In this document: positions 8,365-14,509 of the stretch, piece by piece
Numbering within the stretch: position 1 is the first letter of the stretch
How the letters are laid out: each line of letters starts with the position of its first letter
Origin: Flavobacterium sp.
GTDB lineage: Bacteria; Bacteroidota; Bacteroidia; Flavobacteriales; Flavobacteriaceae
NCBI GenBank assembly: GCA_010365135.1
Contig: JAAFGY010000015.1
Coordinates: forward strand, 1-37,667
Direction: 5' to 3'
DNA length: 37,667 nucleotides
The notes under the pieces: generated by a model
Told to the model about the DNA's origin: nothing
Seen by the model: only the letters and a program-made list of their open reading frames with translations
Database searches by the model: none
Translations under genes and position numbers: made by a program

Positions 8365-9243
8365 ATGAACCTAACAAACGTATTTAAAGAAAAAGTAAGA
8401 TTAGCAGTATTAGAAAAAAGGGAAACTTACGGCGGTTCGGATGCCGATTTTTCTAAAAGTGTAGGCATAAACAATGCCATTTTTAGTCGATTAAAAAAAG
8501 GAGAGATAGAAAAAGTATTGAGCGATACCACTTGGATTACTCTCGGACGCCAACACCAAGTAAAAGTATTTGAAGACAACTGGAAAGTAGCTCGTACCTC
8601 GGTTTATACTGAAATCGAAGACAATTTAAGCTTTTGCAAAGAGTTGAACCGTTCGATGGTGTTGGTTGACGATTGTGGCATTGGGAAAACCTTTTGCACC
8701 AAGCATATCATCCGAAAAATGAAAAACACTTTTTATGTGGATTGCTCTCAGGCCAAATCAAAACAGCAGTTCATCAAACTTTTAGCCAGAACCATCGGAT
8801 TAGACAACAATGGCAAGTACAATGAAATTTTAGAGAATGTAAAATACTACATCACCACTTTAGAAAAGCCTTTAATCATTCTGGACGAGGCGGGAGATTT
8901 ACAATATGATGCTTTTTTAGAGTTAAAAGGAATTTGGAACGGAACGGACGGTTCTTGCGGATGGTATATGCTGGGAGCTGATGGATTAAAACGAAAAATA
9001 AACAAAGGATTGAGCGCACAAAAAGTAGGTTATGCCGAAATATTCAGCCGTTTTTCTGATGAATTTATCAAGTTAGTACCGAACGGGAAAGCCGACCGTC
9101 AAGCGTACTATACTGAGTTAATCGGGGCGGTAGCATCAGCAAACGTAAGCGATAAATCGAAAATAAAGCCATTAATAAATAAGTGCATTTCCAAAGAAAC
9201 AACATTACGCTATTTAGAAACCTTGATAAAAATAGGCGCATAA
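8365..9243 (+). CDS. MuB-type AAA ATPase, target-DNA activator
   Basis: A 292-residue AAA ATPase immediately after the transposase, in Mu B position. In Mu, this protein polymerises on DNA, chooses the target and stimulates the transposase. Residues 20-50 form a helix-turn-helix-like N-terminal domain (SDADFSKSVGINNAIFSRLKKG), as MuB has. Walker A is at about 101-110 (VDDCGIGKTF) and Walker B at about 169-177 (PLIILDEAGD). The FSRFSDEF segment near residue 230 may serve as sensor/arginine finger. Its stop codon abuts the ATG of the next ATPase, so the genes are tightly coupled. Confidence 0.9.
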   Translation: MNLTNVFKEKVRLAVLEKRETYGGSDADFSKSVGINNAIFSRLKKGEIEKVLSDTTWITLGRQHQVKVFEDNWKVARTSVYTEIEDNLSFCKELNRSMVLVDDCGIGKTFCTKHIIRKMKNTFYVDCSQAKSKQQFIKLLARTIGLDNNGKYNEILENVKYYITTLEKPLIILDEAGDLQYDAFLELKGIWNGTDGSCGWYMLGADGLKRKINKGLSAQKVGYAEIFSRFSDEFIKLVPNGKADRQAYYTELIGAVASANVSDKSKIKPLINKCISKETTLRYLETLIKIGA

Positions 9244-9882
9244 ATGGCTAGAGGAATCACAGCGAAAACACTCTTAAACAAAAAGTTTAAAACGTTCAAG
9301 TTTAGCGGGATTTGGAAAAAGGTTCTAGGAGAACAGGAACGAGGCGGGATTTGGGTCATTTACGGAAATGAAAAGAACGGAAAAACCACACTCGCATTAT
9401 TGCTCTCGGAATACTTGACAGAATTTGAAAACTTGAATTATGTATCGGCTGAGGAAGGCACGGGATTTACATTTCAACAGAACCTCACAAGAGCTAAAAT
9501 TGATTTTAAGAATACTAAAATTAAGTTTTACGATTACTTGGAAATAGAGGAACTGGATGCAATGCTAACCAAAAGACAATGTGCCAAAATAATGGTTATC
9601 GATAACTCTACCGCATACGTTGACGACTTTAAAACAGCAGTTTTAAGAAGATTGAAAAGAGAATTTCCCGACACGCTATTCATCATAATGGCACACGAGG
9701 AAAAAAATGAACCAACTACGGCAATGGCAAAGCTCGCAAAAAAGCTATGCAATGTTTACATCAGAGTCGAAGGTTTAACGGCATTTGTCGGTGGCAGATG
9801 TCCAGGGGGAGAAATAATAATTAACGAAGAGAAGGCAATGCTATATCACGGTAGCGAAATCAAAAACAAAAAGGCATCATGA
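9244..9882 (+). CDS. RecA-like P-loop ATPase next to MuB
   Basis: A 212-residue protein with a RecA/RadA-style fold: Walker A at 41-49 (GNEKNGKTT), an acidic strand end YVSAEEG at about 66-72 where RecA-type proteins carry the catalytic glutamate, and Walker B at 115-120 (IMVIDN). There is no DNA-binding domain of obvious type. The ATG starts directly after the stop of the MuB-like gene. Mu has no second ATPase here, so this is an extra part of the early module, perhaps helping replication or target choice. Its exact job is unknown. The 3' end overlaps the next gene by four bases. Confidence 0.8.
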   Translation: MARGITAKTLLNKKFKTFKFSGIWKKVLGEQERGGIWVIYGNEKNGKTTLALLLSEYLTEFENLNYVSAEEGTGFTFQQNLTRAKIDFKNTKIKFYDYLEIEELDAMLTKRQCAKIMVIDNSTAYVDDFKTAVLRRLKREFPDTLFIIMAHEEKNEPTTAMAKLAKKLCNVYIRVEGLTAFVGGRCPGGEIIINEEKAMLYHGSEIKNKKAS

Positions 9883-10250
9883 AAGCAACAATCCAAAATC
9901 AAATCCAAGATTACCTACAATGGTCGTCTGAAGAATACGAAGACAGATTATTATTAAGCATTATGAAATGGTGCCAACACTACGGACAATGTCCAAGCAT
10001 AGTGCAACAACTATTGGCAAACGCTCAAGTAAATCAATGGTTTATGCGTGAACACCACAAGTGCGAGCTTCAATTTTTGAAAATAGTGGATGTAGTACCG
10101 CCCAAACACGATCAACTCCAAGCACACTATAAGGCCTGCACGGCTCAAGTAATGGCAATATACCCAAAAGCATTGCTGGAGAAAATCAAGCGAAACAAAG
10201 ACTTCTCTAGCCTAATAGTAACCCATACCCCTGTATATTATGCCAATTAA
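9879..10250 (+). CDS. Hypothetical early phage protein, 123 residues
   Basis: I do not recognise this protein. It is mostly helical, rich in glutamine, cysteine and tryptophan in the first half (QIQDYLQWSSEEYEDRLLLS), and has scattered histidines and cysteines (MKWCQHYGQCPS, REHHKCEL) that do not form a clear zinc motif. It overlaps the ATPase gene by four bases and the next gene by eleven, so it belongs to the early operon. It would be cytoplasmic. Confidence 0.6.
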   Translation: MKATIQNQIQDYLQWSSEEYEDRLLLSIMKWCQHYGQCPSIVQQLLANAQVNQWFMREHHKCELQFLKIVDVVPPKHDQLQAHYKACTAQVMAIYPKALLEKIKRNKDFSSLIVTHTPVYYAN

Positions 10251-10506
10251 CCGTATCAACAACCGCCTCGAAGATCTGTTCACCGTTCTTTTTTATTGCA
10301 CCTGCTTGCAAGACTCCGGAAGAGGTGTTCTCTTCAAACCTAACGAGCGCATTTGTATTAATCAAGAACGAGGGGCACTATTAACTCAGCTGGCTTGTTT
10401 GAACGATGAAATCACAGCTCTCGACGTTAGAACCTACAAAGTACCGCCACAACTCGAACTCAAAATCAGATTTGCACTTGAAAAACTAGAAGAAACAAAT
10501 TTTTAA
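10240..10506 (+). CDS. Hypothetical early phage protein, 88 residues
   Basis: I do not recognise this protein. It begins MPINRINNRLEDLFTVLFYC and has a helical C-terminal half (PPQLELKIRFALEKLEETNF). The first ATG lies inside the preceding gene, giving an 11-base overlap, a usual arrangement in this operon. No membrane segment, signal peptide or motif is seen. Confidence 0.55.
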   Translation: MPINRINNRLEDLFTVLFYCTCLQDSGRGVLFKPNERICINQERGALLTQLACLNDEITALDVRTYKVPPQLELKIRFALEKLEETNF

Positions 10507-10525
10507 ACAATAATTAAATCACGTT

Positions 10526-11269
10526 ATGAGCACAGAAACATTAGAAAAACCAATCACAGCCTTCACGGCACAAGAACTGAAAGACCAGCTGGCAAAATTA
10601 GAAGCAAAAAAAGAGGAAGACCGAGACGCTTACAAAGAATTAGTCTTGGAAACTGTGCCCAAAGCAATGTTCCAACTTTGCGCAGCTTCGGAAGTAATTA
10701 GCGCAGCAAAAACTAAAACCTTTCAGTTTTTCGAAGAGATTTTAGACTTGAAAAACCAAGTTTATGGTCTTAAAGAAAAACAAATGTCGCACACCTTTTC
10801 AACCGATCGTGAAGAGATCCAAATTGGGTATAGAATTAACGAAGGTTGGGATGATACCGTAACGGCTGGAATTGTTAAAGTAGAAAACTACTTAAAATCA
10901 TTATCCAAAGATGAAGAAACAGCCGTCTTGGTTTCGATGCTCTTTAATATGCTCAAAAAAGACAGCAAAGGTAACTTGAAAGGTTCACGAGTTCTGGAAC
11001 TTCAAAAAGCCGCGGCGGATTCTAAAGACGAAGAATTTATAGACGGTGTGGCGATTATTGCTGGTGCGTATAAGCCTGTTCGTTCGTCTTGGTTTATTGA
11101 AGCCAATCTAATTAATGAAGATGGATCTAAAACACCTGTGCCGTTGTCAATGTCGTCAGTTGGTTTTTCAGCCAATTATAAGTTTGATTTTTTTAGCGAA
11201 GTAATCCCCACCCCAACCCTCCCCAAAGGGGAGGGAGTAGAAAATACCCCCGAAGATGCGAACGAATAA
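10526..11269 (+). CDS. DUF3164 family phage protein
   Basis: A 247-residue protein matching the DUF3164 pattern found in early regions of Mu-like phages: an N-terminal coiled helical part, a central KEKQMSHTFSTDREEIQIG with the IGYRINEGWDDTV segment, and a C-terminal alpha/beta part with DSKGNLKGSRVLEL and SSWFIEA. The molecular role of the family is not established. Residues about 226-247 (IPTPTLPKGEG followed by an acidic end) are encoded by a palindromic repeat unit at 11217-11235 and look like an added tail rather than part of the domain. Gene context supports an early, replication-period function. Confidence 0.8.
   Translation: MSTETLEKPITAFTAQELKDQLAKLEAKKEEDRDAYKELVLETVPKAMFQLCAASEVISAAKTKTFQFFEEILDLKNQVYGLKEKQMSHTFSTDREEIQIGYRINEGWDDTVTAGIVKVENYLKSLSKDEETAVLVSMLFNMLKKDSKGNLKGSRVLELQKAAADSKDEEFIDGVAIIAGAYKPVRSSWFIEANLINEDGSKTPVPLSMSSVGFSANYKFDFFSEVIPTPTLPKGEGVENTPEDANE
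11217..11235. repeat. Palindromic unit inside the DUF3164 gene
   Basis: CCCTCCCC and GGGGAGGG form a perfect 8-bp stem with an AAA loop. It is translated in frame and yields the peptide TLPKGEG near the C-terminus. Such C-rich/G-rich palindromes are widespread small repeats in Flavobacterium genomes, to my knowledge. The base composition is sharply different from its AT-rich surroundings. Confidence 0.6.
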
Positions 11270-11420
11270 CCTAGACATCATACTGCTATTGATAATCTTA
11301 ATAGCAGTACTCAACGGAAAAGAGATAGTCAACTATGTCGAGTGGCTTCGATTCAAATTAAGAACTTACTTTAAACAAATGGAGGATGAATATAACGATA
11401 CTACCACTCGAAGATCATAA
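11256..11420 (+). CDS. Small single-span membrane protein, 54 residues
   Basis: The frame starts MRTNNLDIILLLIILIAVL, so residues 6-20 form one transmembrane segment close to the N-terminus. A charged cytoplasmic tail follows (KEIVNYVEWLRFKLRTYFKQ and an acidic-basic end). The ATG lies inside the end of the DUF3164 gene (14-base overlap). A holin-like or regulatory role is possible, but nothing specific is recognisable. Its position in the early rather than the lysis region argues against a main holin. Confidence 0.5.
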   Translation: MRTNNLDIILLLIILIAVLNGKEIVNYVEWLRFKLRTYFKQMEDEYNDTTTRRS

Positions 11421-11453
11421 AAAATACAACGTAAATGGTTAGTTAATTCGGTT

Positions 11454-11524
11454 TCCTGATTAGTTCAATGGTAGAATGGTATGCATAGGTACTGGATGAG
11501 GGTTCGAATCCCTCATCAGGAGCA
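11454..11524 (+). tRNA. tRNA-like sequence with an abnormal anticodon arm
   Basis: A perfect 7-bp acceptor stem (TCCTGAT with ATCAGGA), a TA linker, a D-arm with the loop AATGGTA, and a perfect T-arm (GAGGG, loop TTCGAAT, CCCTC) are all present and correctly ordered. The anticodon arm is wrong. The best stem is TGGTA with TACTG (two wobbles) and an 8-base loop TGCATAGG that lacks the expected U33. The 3' end reads GCA with no encoded CCA. Total length is about three bases short. It may be a decayed phage tRNA, a tRNA mimic, or a tRNA read in an unusual way; no amino acid is assigned. Confidence 0.5.
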
Positions 11525-11525
11525 C

Positions 11526-11573
11526 TATTCCTGAATAATGGAATAATCACAAATATTCCATTATTAGGGAATA
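11526..11573. repeat. 20-bp inverted repeat directly after the tRNA-like sequence
   Basis: Arms at 11526-11545 and 11554-11573 pair at 18 of 20 positions around an 8-base loop (ATCACAAA); each arm contains TATTCC and GGAATA. It begins two bases after the tRNA-like 3' end. The downstream side is A-rich on the plus strand, so it is not a normal terminator for rightward transcription. It could be a processing structure or a mobile palindrome. Confidence 0.6.
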
Positions 11574-11591
11574 AAAAAAAAACAATAAACA

Positions 11592-12086
11592 ATGAAAGCA
11601 ACTAAAAACAAAACATCAGTAATCTACGGTGACGATTTACCGATAACAGCCCATCAAAAAAAGACCATTTTGCACAACTGCAATTTCGAGATGGACATCA
11701 AAGACGAATGGGTACAATGGGTAACTGGTGATGTCAAACAAACCAGTTTAAGAAGCCTCACACAAGCGCAAGCCGTAAAAATAATTTGTCAGCAAACAGG
11801 AGCCAACCCCATCAGGGTTCAAAACCCTGACGGGGTTCAAGAACCCAACTGGGGATTGTTCGACAAAGATAACCGCCAACACCTTACACTACTCGCTTAT
11901 ATGCGTACGGCTCAATGGACAACCCCTAACGGTAAACACGGCGAAGTTGCCGACATCGAGCGACTGAGCGACTGGTTGAAAAGTGATAAATCACCAATAA
12001 ATAAACCACTAAAAAAGATGCAACCGTGGGAGGTTTCAAAAATTATCGAAGCATTTAAAGGAATTGTAAAATCAAAATATAAATAA
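11592..12086 (+). CDS. GemA-like regulatory protein (DUF1018)
   Basis: A 164-residue protein with the pattern of the Mu GemA/gp16 family: an N-terminal part with ITAHQKKTILHNC and LRSLTQAQAVKIICQQTG, and a C-terminal helical domain RQHLTLLAYMRTAQW continuing to IERLSDWLKSD and MQPWEVSKIIEAFKGI. In Mu, GemA modulates host gene expression and DNA topology, and it is encoded just before the middle regulator Mor. A palindromic unit (11807-11835) is translated in frame as PIRVQNPDGVQEP, a spacer between the two halves. Family membership is judged from pattern and position. Confidence 0.75.
   Translation: MKATKNKTSVIYGDDLPITAHQKKTILHNCNFEMDIKDEWVQWVTGDVKQTSLRSLTQAQAVKIICQQTGANPIRVQNPDGVQEPNWGLFDKDNRQHLTLLAYMRTAQWTTPNGKHGEVADIERLSDWLKSDKSPINKPLKKMQPWEVSKIIEAFKGIVKSKYK
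11807..11835. repeat. Palindromic unit inside the gemA-like gene
   Basis: Arms CCCCATCAGGGTT (11807-11819) and AACCCTGACGGGG (11823-11835) pair at 12 of 13 positions around a 3-base CAA loop. The arm ends GTT-nnn-AAC and the 29-base length match the unit at 12805 exactly in design. The element is read in frame and adds about ten residues to the protein without breaking it. Confidence 0.7.
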
Positions 12087-12088
12087 TT

Positions 12089-12322
12089 ATGTTAGAAAAT
12101 ATAGTAATAGCAGTGTTCGCCTTGATGCTTCTTAGCGCATTATTTTTAATCGGTCTTTTTGTTGGCATTGGCAGCGCGTTAGATATAGTTGATGCAGATC
12201 ATCAACGGGAAAACGACCTCGATTGTTTCGAAGACCTTTATTGTTTTGAATGCGAAATGGAAATGTCTGTCAAAGAGATAGACGGGAAACGTCACTGCGG
12301 TAACTGCGGCCTACGTCATTAA
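12089..12322 (+). CDS. Membrane-anchored zinc-ribbon protein, 77 residues
   Basis: Residues 3-28 form a transmembrane segment (IVIAVFALMLLSALFLIGLF and onward). The cytoplasmic C-terminal half has CFECEMEM and CGNCGLRH, two CxxC knuckles about 20 residues apart, a compact zinc ribbon. It lies two bases after gemA and two before the next small zinc-type gene. Function is unknown. A membrane-tethered zinc ribbon could recruit a protein or nucleic acid to the membrane, but that is speculation. Confidence 0.6.
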   Translation: MLENIVIAVFALMLLSALFLIGLFVGIGSALDIVDADHQRENDLDCFEDLYCFECEMEMSVKEIDGKRHCGNCGLRH

Positions 12323-12323
12323 A

Positions 12324-12464
12324 ATGGAAGAATTTAATCCAGACGAGTGTAAACACGAAGACACTTCGCTCGTAGTTCTCGAGCTCATTGGAACCTGCGA
12401 AAAAACAGCCATACAATGTGATTATTGTGGCAAAATACTAACCGAACCTAAAATAGACTGTTAA
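12324..12464 (+). CDS. Small Cys/His protein, 46 residues
   Basis: The frame starts MEEFNPDECKHEDTSLVVLE and ends CDYCGKILTEPKIDC. The CKH pair (residues 9-11) and CDYCG (31-35) would make a C-x-H...CxxC zinc site. It is acidic otherwise. It follows the preceding zinc-ribbon gene by one base and precedes the next ATG (12466) by one base, a tight operon spacing that supports its being real. Function unknown. Confidence 0.5.
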   Translation: MEEFNPDECKHEDTSLVVLELIGTCEKTAIQCDYCGKILTEPKIDC

Positions 12465-12465
12465 A

Positions 12466-12798
12466 ATGAAAATTAAACTAAAAATATCTGAAAAACAGTT
12501 GAACTCTTTGGTTTATTCCTTTGGCTTCCTAGACAGAATGCCGGTCAAGGTTCACGAGGTAAAAGTAGCTCGTTCAGTCCTGGACAAAGTAGTTTTAAAA
12601 TTCCGTAAAAAACAGCTCGAAGTTCAAATGAATTGTACGCTTTTCACGAAAAATAAAAAACACCTATTTTCCCTCGAATACTACGAGGCGCACTTTCTGG
12701 AGCAATTTACCTTACTAATCGTCGAACATCCACTAAGCGACTACGACCGAAACGCTCTACGTCAAATACAATCCACACTTAATCAACAACTAGCCTAG
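12466..12798 (+). CDS. Hypothetical early phage protein, 110 residues
   Basis: I do not recognise this basic protein. It begins MKIKLKISEKQLNSLVYSFG and shows alternating strands and helices (SLEYYEAHFLEQFTLLIVEHPL) with a helical C-terminus ending NALRQIQSTLNQQLA. No membrane segment or metal motif is seen. It is the last gene before a palindromic repeat and the DUF4406 gene. Confidence 0.6.
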   Translation: MKIKLKISEKQLNSLVYSFGFLDRMPVKVHEVKVARSVLDKVVLKFRKKQLEVQMNCTLFTKNKKHLFSLEYYEAHFLEQFTLLIVEHPLSDYDRNALRQIQSTLNQQLA

Positions 12799-12804
12799 CA
12801 ACAT

Positions 12805-12833
12805 CTTTGTCAAAGTTTCGAACTTTGACAAAG
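12805..12833. repeat. Palindromic unit, CTTTGTCAAAGTT type
   Basis: Arms CTTTGTCAAAGTT (12805-12817) and AACTTTGACAAAG (12821-12833) are perfectly complementary around a TCG centre. The same 13-bp arms occur at 26338-26368 with a different centre. It lies between two early genes and could also fold in the mRNA. Confidence 0.75.
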
Positions 12834-12849
12834 GTTTAAAAAAACAACA

Positions 12850-13194
12850 ATGAGAAAAAAAGTATACATAGCCGGAAAGGTCACAGGTTTAGAACCTAGA
12901 GAAGTTTATTTAAAATTTAAAAAATCCGAATTAGCCGTTGCAGCTTCTGGATTTTTGGCAATAAACCCGATCGAGGTTGTCGATGACGAAAACGCAACTT
13001 GGCAAGGAGCAATGAGGCTATGTATTGCCGCATTAATGCGATGCGATGCAATCTTAATGCTTCCTTGTTTTATCAACTCCAAAGGAGCTGCTATGGAACG
13101 AGAGCTGGCCATTAGCGTTGATATTAAAGTATTTTATAATTTAGATGATTTGAAACAATGGAACAGCTCACAACCACATACACCGTCAAGATAG
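12850..13194 (+). CDS. DUF4406 protein (nucleoside 2-deoxyribosyltransferase-like fold)
   Basis: A 114-residue protein with the family signature: VYIAGKVTGLEPREVYLKF at the start, then INPIEVVDD, then W-G-AMRLCIAALMRCDAILMLP, and NSKGAAMERELAISVDI. The family has the nucleoside 2-deoxyribosyltransferase fold, and the glutamate in GAAMERELA sits where the catalytic residue of that fold would be. It is common in phages and may act on nucleotides or on a nucleotide signal, but the substrate is unknown. The last 37 bases overlap the next gene. Confidence 0.85.
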   Translation: MRKKVYIAGKVTGLEPREVYLKFKKSELAVAASGFLAINPIEVVDDENATWQGAMRLCIAALMRCDAILMLPCFINSKGAAMERELAISVDIKVFYNLDDLKQWNSSQPHTPSR

Positions 13195-13607
13195 AGTGTG
13201 GCGACATTTGGCAGTTTAAATATAATTTAAACGGGGTTTTAATCCATTTCAATGTCCTAGCCGGCGACTTGAACGAAAGACACTCCGACTGGTTGTATAT
13301 CAAAGGGAAGTTTCCCTATCTCGAATCCCACATTAAAAAATGGCAAAAGGATTTGAAACAGTTGACCATCGAGGTTGGCGAAGCCGATTTTAGCTTTGAG
13401 AGCCTGTGGAATTTATATGGCAACAAAGTATCGCGCTTTGATGCCGAAAAGACCTTTAAGAAGTTAACCACAGCCGATCAGATTAAATGCTTTCTGGCGG
13501 TGCCAGGCTATAAAAAGTATGTGGCGCGAAAACAAATAGCAACTGCACATTTAGCGACTTTTATTAATCGCCAGTATTATAATGACGATTGGAGCAAGGC
13601 AAACTAG
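13158..13607 (+). CDS. Hypothetical protein with phage-replication-type C-terminal domain
   Basis: A 149-residue protein. The first 80 residues are strand-rich and unrecognised. From about residue 83 the pattern SLWNLYGNKVSRFDAEKTFKKL, then VPGYKKYVARKQIATAHLATFINRQYYNDDW, resembles the C-terminal domain of phage replication/primosomal proteins (W-x-x-Y-x-x-K...A-x-x-x-x-x-KL ... A-T-x-x-N-x-x-x-x-x-DW). The start lies inside the DUF4406 gene. It is the last gene of the early operon; a large inverted repeat follows. A role in replication or its control is a reasonable guess only. Confidence 0.6.
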   Translation: MEQLTTTYTVKIECGDIWQFKYNLNGVLIHFNVLAGDLNERHSDWLYIKGKFPYLESHIKKWQKDLKQLTIEVGEADFSFESLWNLYGNKVSRFDAEKTFKKLTTADQIKCFLAVPGYKKYVARKQIATAHLATFINRQYYNDDWSKAN

Positions 13608-13610
13608 CTG

Positions 13611-13666
13611 ATTATAACTGTCAGCTAGCCGCCGTTTTTTCAATGGCGACTAGCGCAAGTTATAAT
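13611..13666. repeat. Large imperfect inverted repeat at the end of the early operon
   Basis: The left arm (13611-13633) contains ATTATAACT and CTAGCCGCC. The right arm (13645-13666) contains GGCGACTAGC and AGTTATAAT. They pair over about 19 positions around a loop that includes six T. It comes four bases after the stop of the replication-type gene. The T-run is inside the loop, not after the stem, so this is not a standard terminator. It may be a mobile palindromic unit or an RNA processing site. Confidence 0.6.
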
Positions 13667-13769
13667 TGAAACGTAAATTTTAAATAAAAAAAATGGCAAC
13701 AACAGGTAAATATGGCAAGATTGAGTTTTCGGATCAGGATATTCAATTTATCAAAGATACCACTCTAAA

Positions 13770-13785
13770 AAAGTGGGTTTTTTTA
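13770..13785 (+). terminator. Rho-independent terminator closing the early region
   Basis: CCACT pairs with AGTGG around a CTAAAAA loop and is followed by G and then a run of eight T extending to 13785. It lies just upstream of a separate promoter at 13801, so early transcription would stop and a new unit would begin. Confidence 0.7.
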
Positions 13786-13800
13786 TTACATAAAGTTTGT

Positions 13801-13808
13801 TACATTTG
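13801..13808 (+). promoter_or_regulatory. -7 box of a self-standing small gene
   Basis: TACATTTG matches TAnnTTTG and is followed by C. Only six bases separate it from the ATG at 13815, so the mRNA would begin at or within a couple of bases of the start codon (leaderless). The T-run of the preceding terminator sits where the -33 element would be. Confidence 0.6.
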
Positions 13809-13814
13809 CCTATT

Positions 13815-14060
13815 ATGTCAGTATCTCTTAATCGTAGTCTTGGAATTCAAAGGAATAAGCTGTTACGTTACAGGCTTATCAAAGAACTATACCAAAAACA
13901 CAAGACCGAAGATATTCCTACAACTGTAGTTTGGAGAAAATATATTTGTCCAATTTACCCAATATCTCGTACCACGCTTTATGAAGTGCTTTGTACTCCA
14001 GTAACATCGGAACTCAAAAAAATTGAGGACGCTATTGCTATTCAAACGAGATTGTTTTAA
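13815..14060 (+). CDS. Small basic protein, candidate middle/late regulator
   Basis: An 81-residue basic protein. The frame opens further upstream with a TTG, but the ATG at 13815 is preferred, because the promoter box overlaps the longer form. The segment DIPTTVVWRKYICPIYPISRTTLYEVLCTPV looks like a helix-turn-helix with a recognition helix SRTTLYEVL. It is transcribed alone, between the early operon and the late operons, where Mu places its regulators Mor and C. I infer it may activate late genes. The sequence does not resemble Mor/C closely enough to name it. Its stop overlaps the minus-strand gene at 14057 by four bases (convergent). Confidence 0.55.
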   Translation: MSVSLNRSLGIQRNKLLRYRLIKELYQKHKTEDIPTTVVWRKYICPIYPISRTTLYEVLCTPVTSELKKIEDAIAIQTRLF

Positions 14061-14509
14061 ACATTCGTCACGCCAATAGTATAAGTTACCTCATACTCCT
14101 GAATGCCATCGTCACGTTTTACTTTTCGCATTGCTGTACGCATCATAGCACCGGCAGAACCACCAACGACTACACCGTGTAATTTTGTATGTACGCTCTC
14201 TACAATATCCCAAATAGCCCACGCCTGATCCTTTTGTGTTTGTGGAGCTCTGGCACTGGTCTTGGTTAGTTTTAAGCTTGCTACACTTATTACTATTGTT
14301 CCAGTTGCCATTTGTCGGTTTTGTGGAGTTTCGCTTCTGTCTTTTCCAATGTCGCTGTACTGCAGGTTTCCAATGTCAATTAACGCTAAAGGAAATTGGG
14401 TCGGTGGATGTGGAGAATAATCGTCTAATTGTCCCCAATCCTCATCTACATATTTCAAGGCTGGAATGGTACTTAAAATATCTTGAGTATTTTTTAAAAC
14501 TACCTTCAT
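14057..14509 (-). CDS. Mu gp37-like virion protein
   Basis: A 150-residue protein, last gene of the leftward head operon. It begins MKVVLKNTQDILSTIPALKY, continues with FPLALIDIGNLQYSDIG, and has alternating strands such as GTIVISVASLKL and YEVTYTIGVTNV. This resembles head-tail joining or tail-terminator proteins, which fix tail length and join tail to head; in Mu gp37 occupies the equivalent step near gp36. It directly follows the gpG-like gene (one-base overlap). The assignment rests on position and strand-rich composition. Confidence 0.55.
   Translation of the reverse strand: MKVVLKNTQDILSTIPALKYVDEDWGQLDDYSPHPPTQFPLALIDIGNLQYSDIGKDRSETPQNRQMATGTIVISVASLKLTKTSARAPQTQKDQAWAIWDIVESVHTKLHGVVVGGSAGAMMRTAMRKVKRDDGIQEYEVTYTIGVTNV

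Larger units (their letters stand above)
13693..13929 (+). pseudogene. Short or truncated phage frame running into a terminator
   Basis: The frame begins MATTGKYGKIEFSDQDIQF and looks coding for about 27 residues. It then passes straight through a strong terminator hairpin (13770-13790) and the promoter of the next gene, where the peptide becomes cysteine/leucine-rich and implausible. A complete gene would not normally hold a terminator 80 bases after its start. I read it as the remnant 5' end of a gene or as a very short peptide. It could also be a real 78-residue protein if the hairpin does not terminate. Confidence 0.35.
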
